A stretch of 64,000 nucleotides of DNA from Kitasatospora sp. MAA19 (lineage in GTDB: Bacteria; Actinomycetota; Actinomycetes; Streptomycetales; Streptomycetaceae). Where the stretch lies: contig NZ_JARXYZ010000016.1 in assembly GCF_029894125.1 (NCBI RefSeq), positions 1-64,000 on the forward strand, read 5' to 3'. Below, one piece after another: positions 1 through 9,400 of the stretch. Position numbers and translations under genes: made by a program. The notes below the pieces were generated by a model, which was not told where the DNA came from, searched no databases, and saw nothing but the letters and a program-made list of their open reading frames with translations. The stretch's first letter is position 1; each line of letters starts with the position of its first letter.

Positions 1-22
1 TGCTGCAGGACCGCCACACCAG

Positions 23-94
<72 letters not shown>

Positions 95-100
95 CAGTAA

Positions 101-145
101 CGGCCGGGGCCGTGACCCGTAAGGGTTGCGGCCCCGGCCGTTTTG
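101..145 (+). terminator. Intrinsic terminator of tRNA-Val
   Basis: Just after the tRNA, CGGCCGGGGCCG pairs with a downstream CGGCCCCGGCCG. The stem is extended by GACCC/GGGTT around a short loop and is followed directly by TTTT. This is a long GC-rich hairpin with a T-run, a textbook intrinsic terminator. Confidence 0.85.
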
Positions 146-392
146 GCGTTGTCGTGACCTCGGGCCGCAGGGCCGTCCGACCGTCGGGAAGAAGATCAGG
201 AAAAGAGAAGAGCCGCGTACGGTCGCCCTCACCGACGTCCGTACGCGGCGTCTCCGCCTGCCGGGGCGCTCTGCGCACCACTCACGCCCGTCCGCGTGTC
301 ATTGCGGCCGCGGCCTCCCCGGCGGCACTGCTCCCCGTCCCCAGGGGACCAGTGCCCGTTCTGTGGCCGACCCCGTCGGGGCCGGCGTGATC

Positions 393-593
393 TCAGCGGC
401 CGATCAGATCGGCGACGGCCTGAGCCTGGTTCGCCATCTGGTCCCAGCCGCCGAACAACATCACCAGCAGCACCGCGCACGGCAGGGCCATGGCCAACGC
501 CACGGCCGGGTGCCGGGTGGGCTGCTCCGTCGACCGGGACTGGGTGACGGCCGGCCGACGGCGGCGGGAGGTTCCCGTGAGCTGCGGTGCCAT
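393..593 (-). CDS. Small single-pass membrane protein, function unknown
   Basis: This 66-residue protein is not one I recognise. The start is set by AGGAG seven bases before the ATG; a longer reading from 677 has no ribosome site. An Arg-rich cytoplasmic-looking N-terminus (a run of four Arg near residue 10) leads to one hydrophobic segment, about residues 30-46, followed by a short tail that begins GGWDQMANQAQ. It is divergent from the downstream kinase gene. The clear ribosome site and membrane segment make it likely real, but nothing in sequence or context indicates a role. Confidence 0.6.
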   Translation of the reverse strand: MAPQLTGTSRRRRPAVTQSRSTEQPTRHPAVALAMALPCAVLLVMLFGGWDQMANQAQAVADLIGR

Positions 594-953
594 GCCCTTA
601 CTCCTGTGATCCGGTCGAGTTGGCGCGGTGGACGGCTTACCTCGGGGGACGAGCTCCCCGTCCACCGCTGAACACAACGCTATTGCTCAGGGGGCCGTCC
701 GGGCGTCATGCCGTCGTACTGTTCCTCGGGCATCCCGGAGTATGACGCTCAGACCCAAGGCGTACTACCGCAGGGGGAGAGAGCCTTGCCCGCACCCCCG
801 GGGGAACCCTGAGGGGCAACCCCGAGAAACGATTCGGCACCCCTATGACCTGCGGGTCAACGCAAGATCCGACAATCGCACGGCTGGTTGAGGCGTTGCG
901 TATCAGCACACCGCAGTGGGCAGTCCGTAAGCTGTGCCAGACAGGAACTGACG
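594..953. other. Divergent intergenic region
   Basis: This 360-bp stretch lies between the small membrane-protein gene (leftward) and the Ser/Thr kinase gene (rightward). It must hold both promoters. A leftward -10-like TAGCGT lies at 677-682 and a rightward TAAGCT at 928-933, but neither has a convincing -35, so I do not call them. No other gene or RNA is apparent. Confidence 0.4.
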
Positions 954-2978
954 ATGCCCCACCCGACGGGGCCTCACCCACAGGCTGACGGGGAACGAAA
1001 CATGGCGATGATGCGGCTGAGGCGTGAGGACCCCCGCATCGTCGGGCCGTACCGCCTGCACCGGCGACTGGGCGCCGGCGGCATGGGTGTGGTCTACCTC
1101 GGCTCCGACCGCCGCGGGCAGCGCGTCGCCCTCAAGCTGATCCGCGCCGAACTCGCCGAGGACCAGGAGTTCCGCACCCGCTTCGCCCGGGAGATCGCCG
1201 CCGCCTCCCGCATCCGGGGCGGCTGCACCGCCCGCGTCGTCGGCTCCGACATCGAGGCCGACCGCCCCTGGCTCGCCACCGCGTACGTGCCCGGGCCCTC
1301 GCTCTACAAGCGGGTCGGCGACGAGGGGCCGCTGAGCTGGCCCGAGGCCGCCCGGATCGGCGCCGCGCTCGCCGACGGGCTGGTCAAGGTGCACGAGGCC
1401 GGGGTCGTCCACCGCGACCTCAAGCCCTCCAACATCCTGCTGTCGCCCCGGGGCCCGCGCATCATCGACTTCGGCATCGCCTGGTCGCGCGGCGCCAGCA
1501 CGCTCACCCACGTCGGCACCGCGGTCGGCTCACCCGGCTTCCTCGCGCCCGAGCAGGTGCGCGGCGCCGCCGTCACGCCCGCCACCGACGTCTTCGCCTT
1601 CGGGGCCACCCTCGCCTACGCGCTCACCGGGGACACCCCGTTCGGGTCGGGCGCGTCCTCCGAGGTCATGCTCTACCGGGTCGTCCACGAGGAACCCGAC
1701 CTCTCGGCCGTACCGCCGCAGCTGGCACCGCTCATCCGGGCCTGCCTCGCCAAGGAATCCGCCGAACGGCCCGGCGCGGCCGCCCTGCACGAGCGGCTCA
1801 GCGAACTGGCGGCGCGCGGCGCGGCGACGGGAGCCGGCAGCGGCTCGCGCAGTGCACGGCCCGGCCACGGGCGGGCCGCAGCCCAGGCCTCGGCAGGCCC
1901 GACGGCCCCGTCCGCCCCCGACGGCGCGCGGCACGGCGTGCCCGCCCCCGGACGCTCCCCCGAACCCGCCGCCCCCGCGCGGGCCCGGGCTGCCGCCGCG
2001 GCTGCGGCACGGCACCCGCAGGGGGTCACCGCCCCGCTCCCCCGGCCCGAGGCGACACCGGCGACCCGCCCGCTGCGGGCCCGGCCGCAGACCCCTCCCC
2101 CCGGCCGGCCCGGCGCCCCTGACCGGGGGCGTCCCCGGGACCGCCAGCACACCCCCGCCCCGGGCGGGCGGCCCGTCGGCGCGCGGCAGCGGCTGCTGCG
2201 GCAACGCCTCATCGTCTTCGTCACCGTGACGGTCGGTGTCGCGCTGGCCATCGCGGCCGCGCAAGGGTGCGAGAACCGCAGCAACCAGGGTCTGCGGCCC
2301 TCGGGAGGATCGACCGCCAGTGCGCCGGCCACGGCCGGTGAGCGGGCTCTGGCCGGGACCTCGGTGGACGGGGCCGCCGTGTCCTCCACCGCCGCCCGGC
2401 CCTCCGCCGCCGTCCCGTCCCCCGCCGCCACCCAGCCGTCGGCCACGCCGCTCGCGGCGGCCGCGCACGGCGGCGCGGGCGACAGCCCGTTGGCGCCGCC
2501 TCAGGGAGCGGGGCCGGTGGTGGACTGGCCCAACCGCAGCTACCCCGACGGGGCCGGCGGGCCCGGCATCGCGCTGCGGGACGGCCGATCGGTCGGGGCC
2601 GGCCCGCAGGTCGCCCTCAGCACCGTACTGCCGGCCCGGTACAAGGGCGCCCCGGCAGCGGTCGTCGTGCTGCGGCGGGCTGAAGGCTCGGTGCCCGTCG
2701 ACCTCGTCCAACTCTTCACCTTCACCGGGGACACCCCGGTCGCCGCCACCTCCCGCACCTCGGCGGCCGACCCGCAGGCGACGGCCGCCTGGCGGCTCGA
2801 CGGCGGGACGGTCGTGCGGGAGGAGCGGGTCGCCGCGACCGGCGCGGCCACCTCCACCCGCTACACCGTCCGCGCCGACGGCACGCTGGAGGAGTCCTGG
2901 CCCGGCGCCTCCACCTCCGGCCCCGCCACGCCGCCCCCGGCCGCCGCCCCGGCTCCGCCCACCGCCCCGGCAGGCTGA
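954..2978 (+). CDS. Transmembrane Hanks-type Ser/Thr protein kinase
   Basis: The protein is about 674 residues. The kinase domain spans about residues 30-285, with a glycine loop LGAGGMGVV, the ATP-binding lysine near K61 (VALKLI), the catalytic loop HRDLKPSN with D155, and DFG with D172. All catalytic residues are present, so it should be active. A long Pro/Ala/Arg-rich linker follows, then one membrane helix at about 419-437, then a Ser/Thr/Ala-rich extracellular region of some 235 residues with no PASTA repeats. This is the usual PknB-like topology of Streptomyces. The start used has AGGAA upstream; an in-frame ATG at 1002 is an alternative. The target is unknown. It stands alone upstream of the PKS operon, with no sign that it belongs to it. 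Confidence 0.93.
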   Translation: MPHPTGPHPQADGERNMAMMRLRREDPRIVGPYRLHRRLGAGGMGVVYLGSDRRGQRVALKLIRAELAEDQEFRTRFAREIAAASRIRGGCTARVVGSDIEADRPWLATAYVPGPSLYKRVGDEGPLSWPEAARIGAALADGLVKVHEAGVVHRDLKPSNILLSPRGPRIIDFGIAWSRGASTLTHVGTAVGSPGFLAPEQVRGAAVTPATDVFAFGATLAYALTGDTPFGSGASSEVMLYRVVHEEPDLSAVPPQLAPLIRACLAKESAERPGAAALHERLSELAARGAATGAGSGSRSARPGHGRAAAQASAGPTAPSAPDGARHGVPAPGRSPEPAAPARARAAAAAAARHPQGVTAPLPRPEATPATRPLRARPQTPPPGRPGAPDRGRPRDRQHTPAPGGRPVGARQRLLRQRLIVFVTVTVGVALAIAAAQGCENRSNQGLRPSGGSTASAPATAGERALAGTSVDGAAVSSTAARPSAAVPSPAATQPSATPLAAAAHGGAGDSPLAPPQGAGPVVDWPNRSYPDGAGGPGIALRDGRSVGAGPQVALSTVLPARYKGAPAAVVVLRRAEGSVPVDLVQLFTFTGDTPVAATSRTSAADPQATAAWRLDGGTVVREERVAATGAATSTRYTVRADGTLEESWPGASTSGPATPPPAAAPAPPTAPAG

Positions 2979-3007
2979 GCGCAGGAAGTCGGCTGATCGA
3001 TTCTGCT

Positions 3008-3133
3008 GGCGACGGCGTAGCAGGAGACGGCGCCGGCGCGCCGGTAGAGCGGGTCGGCGCGGTCGGGCGAGAGCAGGACGGCGTCCATGCCGAGGGCGGC
3101 GGCACTGCGGAAGACGGCGCCGACCGTCTCGGG
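3008..3133 (-). pseudogene. Remnant of a TrmH/SpoU-family RNA methyltransferase
   Basis: A leftward frame reads ETVGAVFRSAAALGMDAVLL followed by SPDRADPLYRRAGAVS. This is the conserved core of TrmH-type RNA methyltransferases and matches the intact gene at 20572-21393 (NMGAAFRNAAALGVDGILL, then TPRCADPLYRRSVKVS). Only about 40 codons are recognisable. There is no upstream RNA-binding part and no C-terminal SAM-binding knot (no GTEGxGL or SLNVA motif). It is a decayed fragment, not a functional gene. Confidence 0.65.
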
Positions 3134-3279
3134 AGCTTTCGGGCGTGCGGATGTCGGTCGTCGACGGACGCCTGTGGAAGACGGCGATCGGCCAGCGTGG
3201 GGCTCGCGGGCCGGAGCGGCACCGTGGGGCCGGCGGTGGGGCTGGATCCGGGTTCGAGCGGCTCCCCTCTGCCGATCTG

Positions 3280-3310
3280 TTGACATGCACTCGCCATATG
3301 GGTTTAACCT
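3280..3310 (+). promoter_or_regulatory. Probable promoter of the PKS operon
   Basis: A perfect -35 TTGACA at 3280-3285 is followed by TTTAAC (17-bp spacer) or TAACCT (19-bp spacer, fits TANNNT). It faces the PKS operon and would give a leader of roughly 140 nt before the start codon at 3461. A perfect vegetative -35 is uncommon in such GC-rich DNA, which supports the call. No regulator binding site was recognised. Confidence 0.55.
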
Positions 3311-3460
3311 GGCGGGCCTTACCACTCAGTAGCCTTGATGTTGGACCGGATCACGGGATGGCGCAATGGTGCCCTCGCGTCCGCGGTGAGGGGTTGCCCG
3401 TGGCACCCTTCCGAATTCGCTCATGCCCCGACCTGCACCACGATGCATACCGGAGAGTCC

Positions 3461-6400
3461 ATGAGACCCCATTGCTCACTGACCGACGTCGTCATCGGGA
3501 TCACCCCGTTCCACTTACCGGACGCCGGGCTCGCCGAAGCCGTCTGCCGTGCGGGCGCACTGGGCGTGCTGGACCTGGGAGTTGGTGATCGGCGGTCGCG
3601 CGAGGAGCTCGCCGGGCTGCGGGAGCGGGCCCCGGCCGGGTTCGGTGTCCGGGTGGGCCCCGGCTGCCGGATGGTTCCCGAGGAGCTCCGCTCCGCAGGG
3701 GGCGCCGGCCCGCAGGTGGTCGTGCTGGCGGTGGACACGCCCGGCTGGGACATTGCGGCGCTCCGTGCCGAGTACCGCCTGCTGGTGGAGGTGACGGACC
3801 TGGCGCAGGCCCTGGCCGCCGTCCGCGCCGGGGCCCACGGGCTGATCGCGCGCGGCTGCGAGAGCGGCGGCCGGGTCGGGGAGTTGAGCACGTTCGTGCT
3901 GCTGCAGCAGCTGCTGGCCGCGCCCGGGATCGAGACACCGGTCTGGGCCTGGGGCGGGATCGGGCCGCGCACGGCGATGGCGGCCGTGGCCGGCGGGGCG
4001 GCCGGGGTGGTGCTGGACAGCCAGCTCGCGCTGCTGGCGGAGTCGGCGGTGCCGGAGGAGATCGCGGCGGCCGTGCGCGGCATGGACGGTTCCGAGACCG
4101 TCGTGGTCGACGGGCGGCGCGTGCTGCGCCGCAGCCGGCCGGGCGCGGCCCCGCAGGCAGACCTGACTGTCGGTCAGGACGGCTTCCTGGCCGAGCGGTT
4201 CGCCGAGCGCTGGGAGACGGTCCCACGCGCGGTGCGGGCCGTACGGGAGGCCGTCCTGGACGGCCTGCGGGCGGCGGCGGAGCCGGGTGCGGCGGCGGAC
4301 CTGCTCGGGCCCGGGGCGCGGCTGGGCGAGGCGCTGGGCACTCGGCTGCCGGTGGTGCAGGGGCCGATGACCCGGGTCAGTGACCAGCCGGGATTCGCGG
4401 CGGCGGTGGCCGCGGCCGGCGCGTTGCCGTGCGTGGCGCTGGCGCTGGCCGGCGCGGAGCAGACCCGTGAGCTGCTCGCCCGGACCGCCGCGATGGTCGA
4501 TGGACTCCCCTGGGGTGTCGGCGTGCTGGGATTCGCGCCGGAGGAGGTGCGCAGCGCACAGCTTGCGGAGGTCCTGGTCGCGAGACCCAGCCACGCGGTG
4601 ATCGCCGGTGGGCGGCCGTCGCAGGCACGGGTGCTGGAGGAGGCGGGCATCCGCACCTTCCTGCACGTACCCTCGCCGGGGTTGCTGAGGCAGTTCCTGG
4701 AGGACGGGGCCCGCAGGTTCGTCTTCGAGGGTTCGGAGTGCGGCGGGCATGTCGGGCCGCGGCACAGCTTCCCGCTCTGGGAGGCGCAGTTGGCGGTCCT
4801 GGAGGACTTCCTGGCCGCCGCGCCGGCTGACCCGCAGGTGGAGGTGCTCTTCGCGGGCGGCGTGCACGACGCGCGCTCCGCGGCGATGGTGGCGGCGATG
4901 GCCGCGGCGCCGGCGGCCCGGGGGGTCGCCGCGGGGGTGCTGATGGGCACGGCGTACCTGTTCACCGAGGAGGCGGTGGCCTGCGGGGCGGTGCGGCCGC
5001 AGTTCCAGCGGCAGGTGCTGGCGGCGCGCGGGACGGAGCTGCTGCAGACGGCGCCCGGGCACGCCACCCGCTGTGTGCCGAGCCCCTTCACGGTGGAGTT
5101 CCGCCAGGCGCGCGAGCGGTTGCGGGCGGAGGGGGTGCCGGACCGGGAGGCCTGGGAGCAGCTGGAACGGCTGAACGTCGGCCGGCTGCGGATCGCCGCC
5201 AAGGGCGTCGACCGGGTGGCGGGGGCGCTGACCGAGGTGGACGAGCAGGGGCAGCTGGACCAGGGCATGTTCATGGCCGGGCAGGTCGCGGTGCTGCGCT
5301 CGGCCACCACGACGCTGGCCGAGCTGCACGCCGCGGTGAGCACCGGGGCGGCCCGCTTCCTGGCCGCCCGGGCCGTGGAGCTGACGGAGCGCCTGGGCCT
5401 GCTCCCCCTCGCCGAACCGGAGCCGGCGCCCGCGCCGCTGGACATCGCGGTGATCGGCATGGCGGGCATGTTCCCGCAGGCTCCCGACCTGCCCGCGTTC
5501 TGGGCGAACGTGGTGGGCGGGGTGGACGCGGTGACCGAGGTGCCGGCCGAGCGCTGGGACCCGGCGCGCTACCACGCGGCGGACGGCGGGCCCGGCACCA
5601 CGCCGTCCAAGTGGGGCGGCTTCCTGCCGCGGATCCCCTTCGACCCGCTGAGCTACGGCATCCCGCCCACCGCGCTGGGCAGCATCGAGCCGGTGCAGCT
5701 GCTGGCGCTGGAGGCGGCGCGCCGGGCGCTGCTGGACGCCGGGTACGACGGCGGCGGAGAGGGCGGCGGTCGGGCCTTCGAGCGCTCGCGGACCAGCGTG
5801 GTGTTCGGCGCGGAGGCGGGCAGCGACCTCTCGAACGCCGGGGTGCTGTCGGCGGTGCTGCCCGCCTACCTGGACACGGTCCCGGAGGCGATCGCGCAGC
5901 AGCTACCGAAGCTCACCGAGGACTCGTTCCCCGGCATGCTGGCCAATGTCATCTCCGGGCGGATCGCCAACCGGCTGGACCTGGGCGGCGCCAACTTCAC
6001 GGTCGACGCGGCGTGCGCCTCCTCGCTGGCGGCGTTGGACGTGGCGTGCAGGGAACTCGTCGCGGGCGCCAGCGACCTGGTGCTGTGCGGCGGAGCGGAC
6101 CTGCACAACGGGATCAACGACTACCTGCTCTTCGCCTCGGTGCACGCGCTCTCGCCGACCGGCAGCTCCCGCCCGTTCGACGCGTCGGCGGACGGGATCG
6201 CACTCGGCGAGGGGGTGGGCTGCCTGGTGCTGAAGCGGCTGGCGGACGCGGAGCGCGACGGCGACCGGGTGTACGCGGTGGTGCAGGGGATCGGCAGCGC
6301 GAGTGACGGCCGGTCGCTGGGCCTGACGGCTCCCCGGCCCGAGGGGCAGCGGGCAGCGCTGGAGCGCGCCTACCGCAGTGCCGGGATCGGGCCGGCCGAG

Positions 6401-9400
6401 GTGGGACTGGTGGAGGCGCACGGCACCGGGACGGTGGTCGGCGACCGTACCGAACTGGCCACGCTGAGCGCGGTCTTCGCGGAGGCGGGTGCGGCGCCGC
6501 AGAGTTGCGCGCTGGGGTCGGTGAAGTCGCAGATCGGACACACCAAGTGCGCGGCCGGTCTGGCCGGGCTGATCAAGGCCTCGCTGGCTCTGTACACCGG
6601 GATCAAGCCGCCGACGCTGCACCTGACGCAGCCGAACTCGGCGTGGCAGGAAGACGTCAGCCCGTTCGCGTTCCACGCCGAGGCCCGGCCGTGGGTCGCA
6701 CCGCCCGCCGAACGGGTGGCCGGTGTCAGCGCGTTCGGTTTCGGCGGCACCAACTTCCACGCCGTGCTGCGCGGTTACGACGGACCGCCGCCGGTGCACG
6801 GGCTGCAGGAGTGGCCGGCCGAGCTCTTCACCTTCCGGGGCACCGATCGGGCACGGGCGCTGCGCACAGTGGCGGAGCTGCTGCGGCAGGTGGAGGCGGA
6901 CGGGTCGCCGTGGCGGCTGCGCGACCTGGCACTGACCGCCGCCGAGCGGGCGGAGTCGGCGGCCGGGCCCGTCCAGGTGGCGGTGGTGGCCTCGGACGTC
7001 GCGGAGCTGGCCGCGCTACTGCGGCTGGCGATGGCGGGGCAGGGCGACCCGGCGGCCGGGCTGCACCTGGCCGAGCCGGACGGCGCGGGACTGGGCGAGG
7101 CGGCACAGGGCGGGGCGGCGCAGGGCGAGGTGGCGCAGGGCGAGGTGGCGCAGGGCGAGGTGGCGTTCCTCTTCCCCGGGCAGGGCAGCCAGCGTCCGGG
7201 AATGTTCGCGGAGCTGTTCTCGGCGTTCCCCGCAGTGCGGCGGCATCTGCGGCTGGGGCAGGCGTACACGGACGTGCTGTACCCGCCGATGGCCTTCACG
7301 CCGCAGGCACGCGAACGGCAGCGTGCCGCGCTGACCGACACCACCGTGGCCCAGCCCGCGCTCGGGATGACCGGCCTGGCGGCGTACGAGCTACTGGGGC
7401 TCGTAGGGGTGCGTCCGCAGCTGGCGGCCGGCCACAGCTACGGTGAGCTGGTGGCGCTGTGCGCGGCGGGCGCGCTGGCGGCCGAGGACCTGCCCTCGAT
7501 CAGCGCGGATCGTGCGCGCGCGATCCTGGACGCGGTCGGCGAGGGCGGCGACCCCGGGTCGATGGCCGCGGTGGCGGCCGGCGCCGAGCAGGTCGAGCAG
7601 GTGCTGGTGGCCGCCGGGCTGGCGGGTCGCGTGGTGGCGGCGAACCGCAACTCACCGCGCCAGACGGTCATCTCCGGTGGGACGCCGGAGCTGACGGCCG
7701 CGGTGCGACTGCTGGCGGAGGCCGGGTACGGCGCGAAGCGGCTGCCGGTCGCGTGCGCCTTCCACAGCCCGCTGGTCGCGGGCGCGGGCGAGCGGTTCGC
7801 CCGGGCGCTGACCGACCGCACGGTGCGCAGCCCGGAGTTCCCGGTCTGGTCGAACCGCACGGCCGCGCGCTATCCGGCGGATCCCGCCGCGGTGCGTGGC
7901 GAGCTCGCCGCGCAGCTCGGCGCCCCGGTGCGCTTCGCGGAGCAGATCGAGGCGATGTACGAGGCGGGCGCCCGGGTGTTCGTCGAGGCCGGCCCCGGCT
8001 CGGTGCTGACCCGGCTGGTCTCGGCGGTGCTGGGCGACCGGCCGCACCGGGCGGTCTCGGTGGAGGGGCGGCGCGGCGGCCTGCACGGCTTTCTCGACGC
8101 GCTGGCCGAGCTGGCCGTCGCCGGACTGCCGGTGCGTACCGGCCGGTTGCTGCGCGGCCGTGACGCGGTGGCCGCGGGCCGGACGCGGAGCACGCGCCGG
8201 CCGGGCTGGACGGTGGACGGGCAGCTGGTGCGCACCGCCGCCGGAGAACTTCTGCCCGGTGCGCTGGCACCGGCCCGACCCGTACCTGGAGCCCTCATGA
8301 CGACGCAGGAACCGCACGCGAACGGTCAACAGTCTGCTGGGGACGCCCTGGTGTCGGAGTTCCTGCGGAGCAGCCGGGAGATGATCGCGGCTCAGCGGGA
8401 CGTGCTGCTCACGTATCTCGGCGGGTCGGGCGTCGCGCCGGCCGTCCCGCTGCCGGTCCCGCCGACGCCGTACCCGGTGACGCAGGTCCTGCCGATGCCG
8501 GTCAGAGCGGCGGCCCTGCCCGAGTCCGCCGCCGCACCCGCTGCCGGGCTGGTGGCTCAGCCGCAGGACGGGGCGCGGCCCGCCCTCGATGAGGCCGACG
8601 TACTGCGCACGGTGGTCGAGGTGATCAGCGAACGCACCGGCTACCCGGCCGACATGATCGAACCCGACCTGGACCTCGAAGCCGACCTCAGCATCGACTC
8701 GATCAAGCGCACCGAGATCATCGGCCAACTCGCCCGCCGGCTGGCCGCCGGCCCGGGCGGCGAGCTCGTCACGCTCGGCGACGAGGGGCTGGAGCGGCTT
8801 TCCGGCGCCCGCACCGCCGCCGCCATCACCCGCTGGCTGACCGACCGGCTGGACGGGGCCGCTCCCGAGCGCAGGCCGGCCCCGGAGTCAACGGTGGCAG
8901 CAGCGTCGGCAGCGGAGCTTCCCGAGCCGTCGGACGTCGTCGGTGACGAGCCCGCCCGCCTGGAGTTCGCCGCCGTGCCGCTGGCCGGGCCCGCCCTGGC
9001 ACCCCAGTCGCTGGCCGGCCGGCGCTTCGCCGTGCTGGGCTCGGACGGCGGCGCGGTCGCCGAGGCCCTGGCGGCGCGGCTCACCGCGGCCGGGGCGCAG
9101 CTGCTGGCCCTGGACGCCGGGCACCAACTGTCCACGGCAGACGGCCCGGTGGACGGTGTGCTGCTGCTGGACCCGCTCCGCGAGGACGGTGCGCCGGTGC
9201 TGCCGGGCCTTGTGCCCGCGCTCCAGAGCGCCTTGGCCGGCGCTCCCCGCTGGCTGCTCGGCGCCCGCACCGCGGCACCGGCCGGCCGCGGCCGGACGGA
9301 CGGACTGCGCGGGCTGTTCCGCACCGTGAGTCGCGAGTACCCGCAGACCACCGCCCGGCTGGTCGAGTTCGGCCTCGGGGTCGGTCCGGCGCAGGTGGCG

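Noticed and set aside
1530..3290. 586-codon minus-strand open frame over the kinase gene
   Set aside because: Arg/Gly-rich shadow opposite a kinase with complete catalytic motifs.
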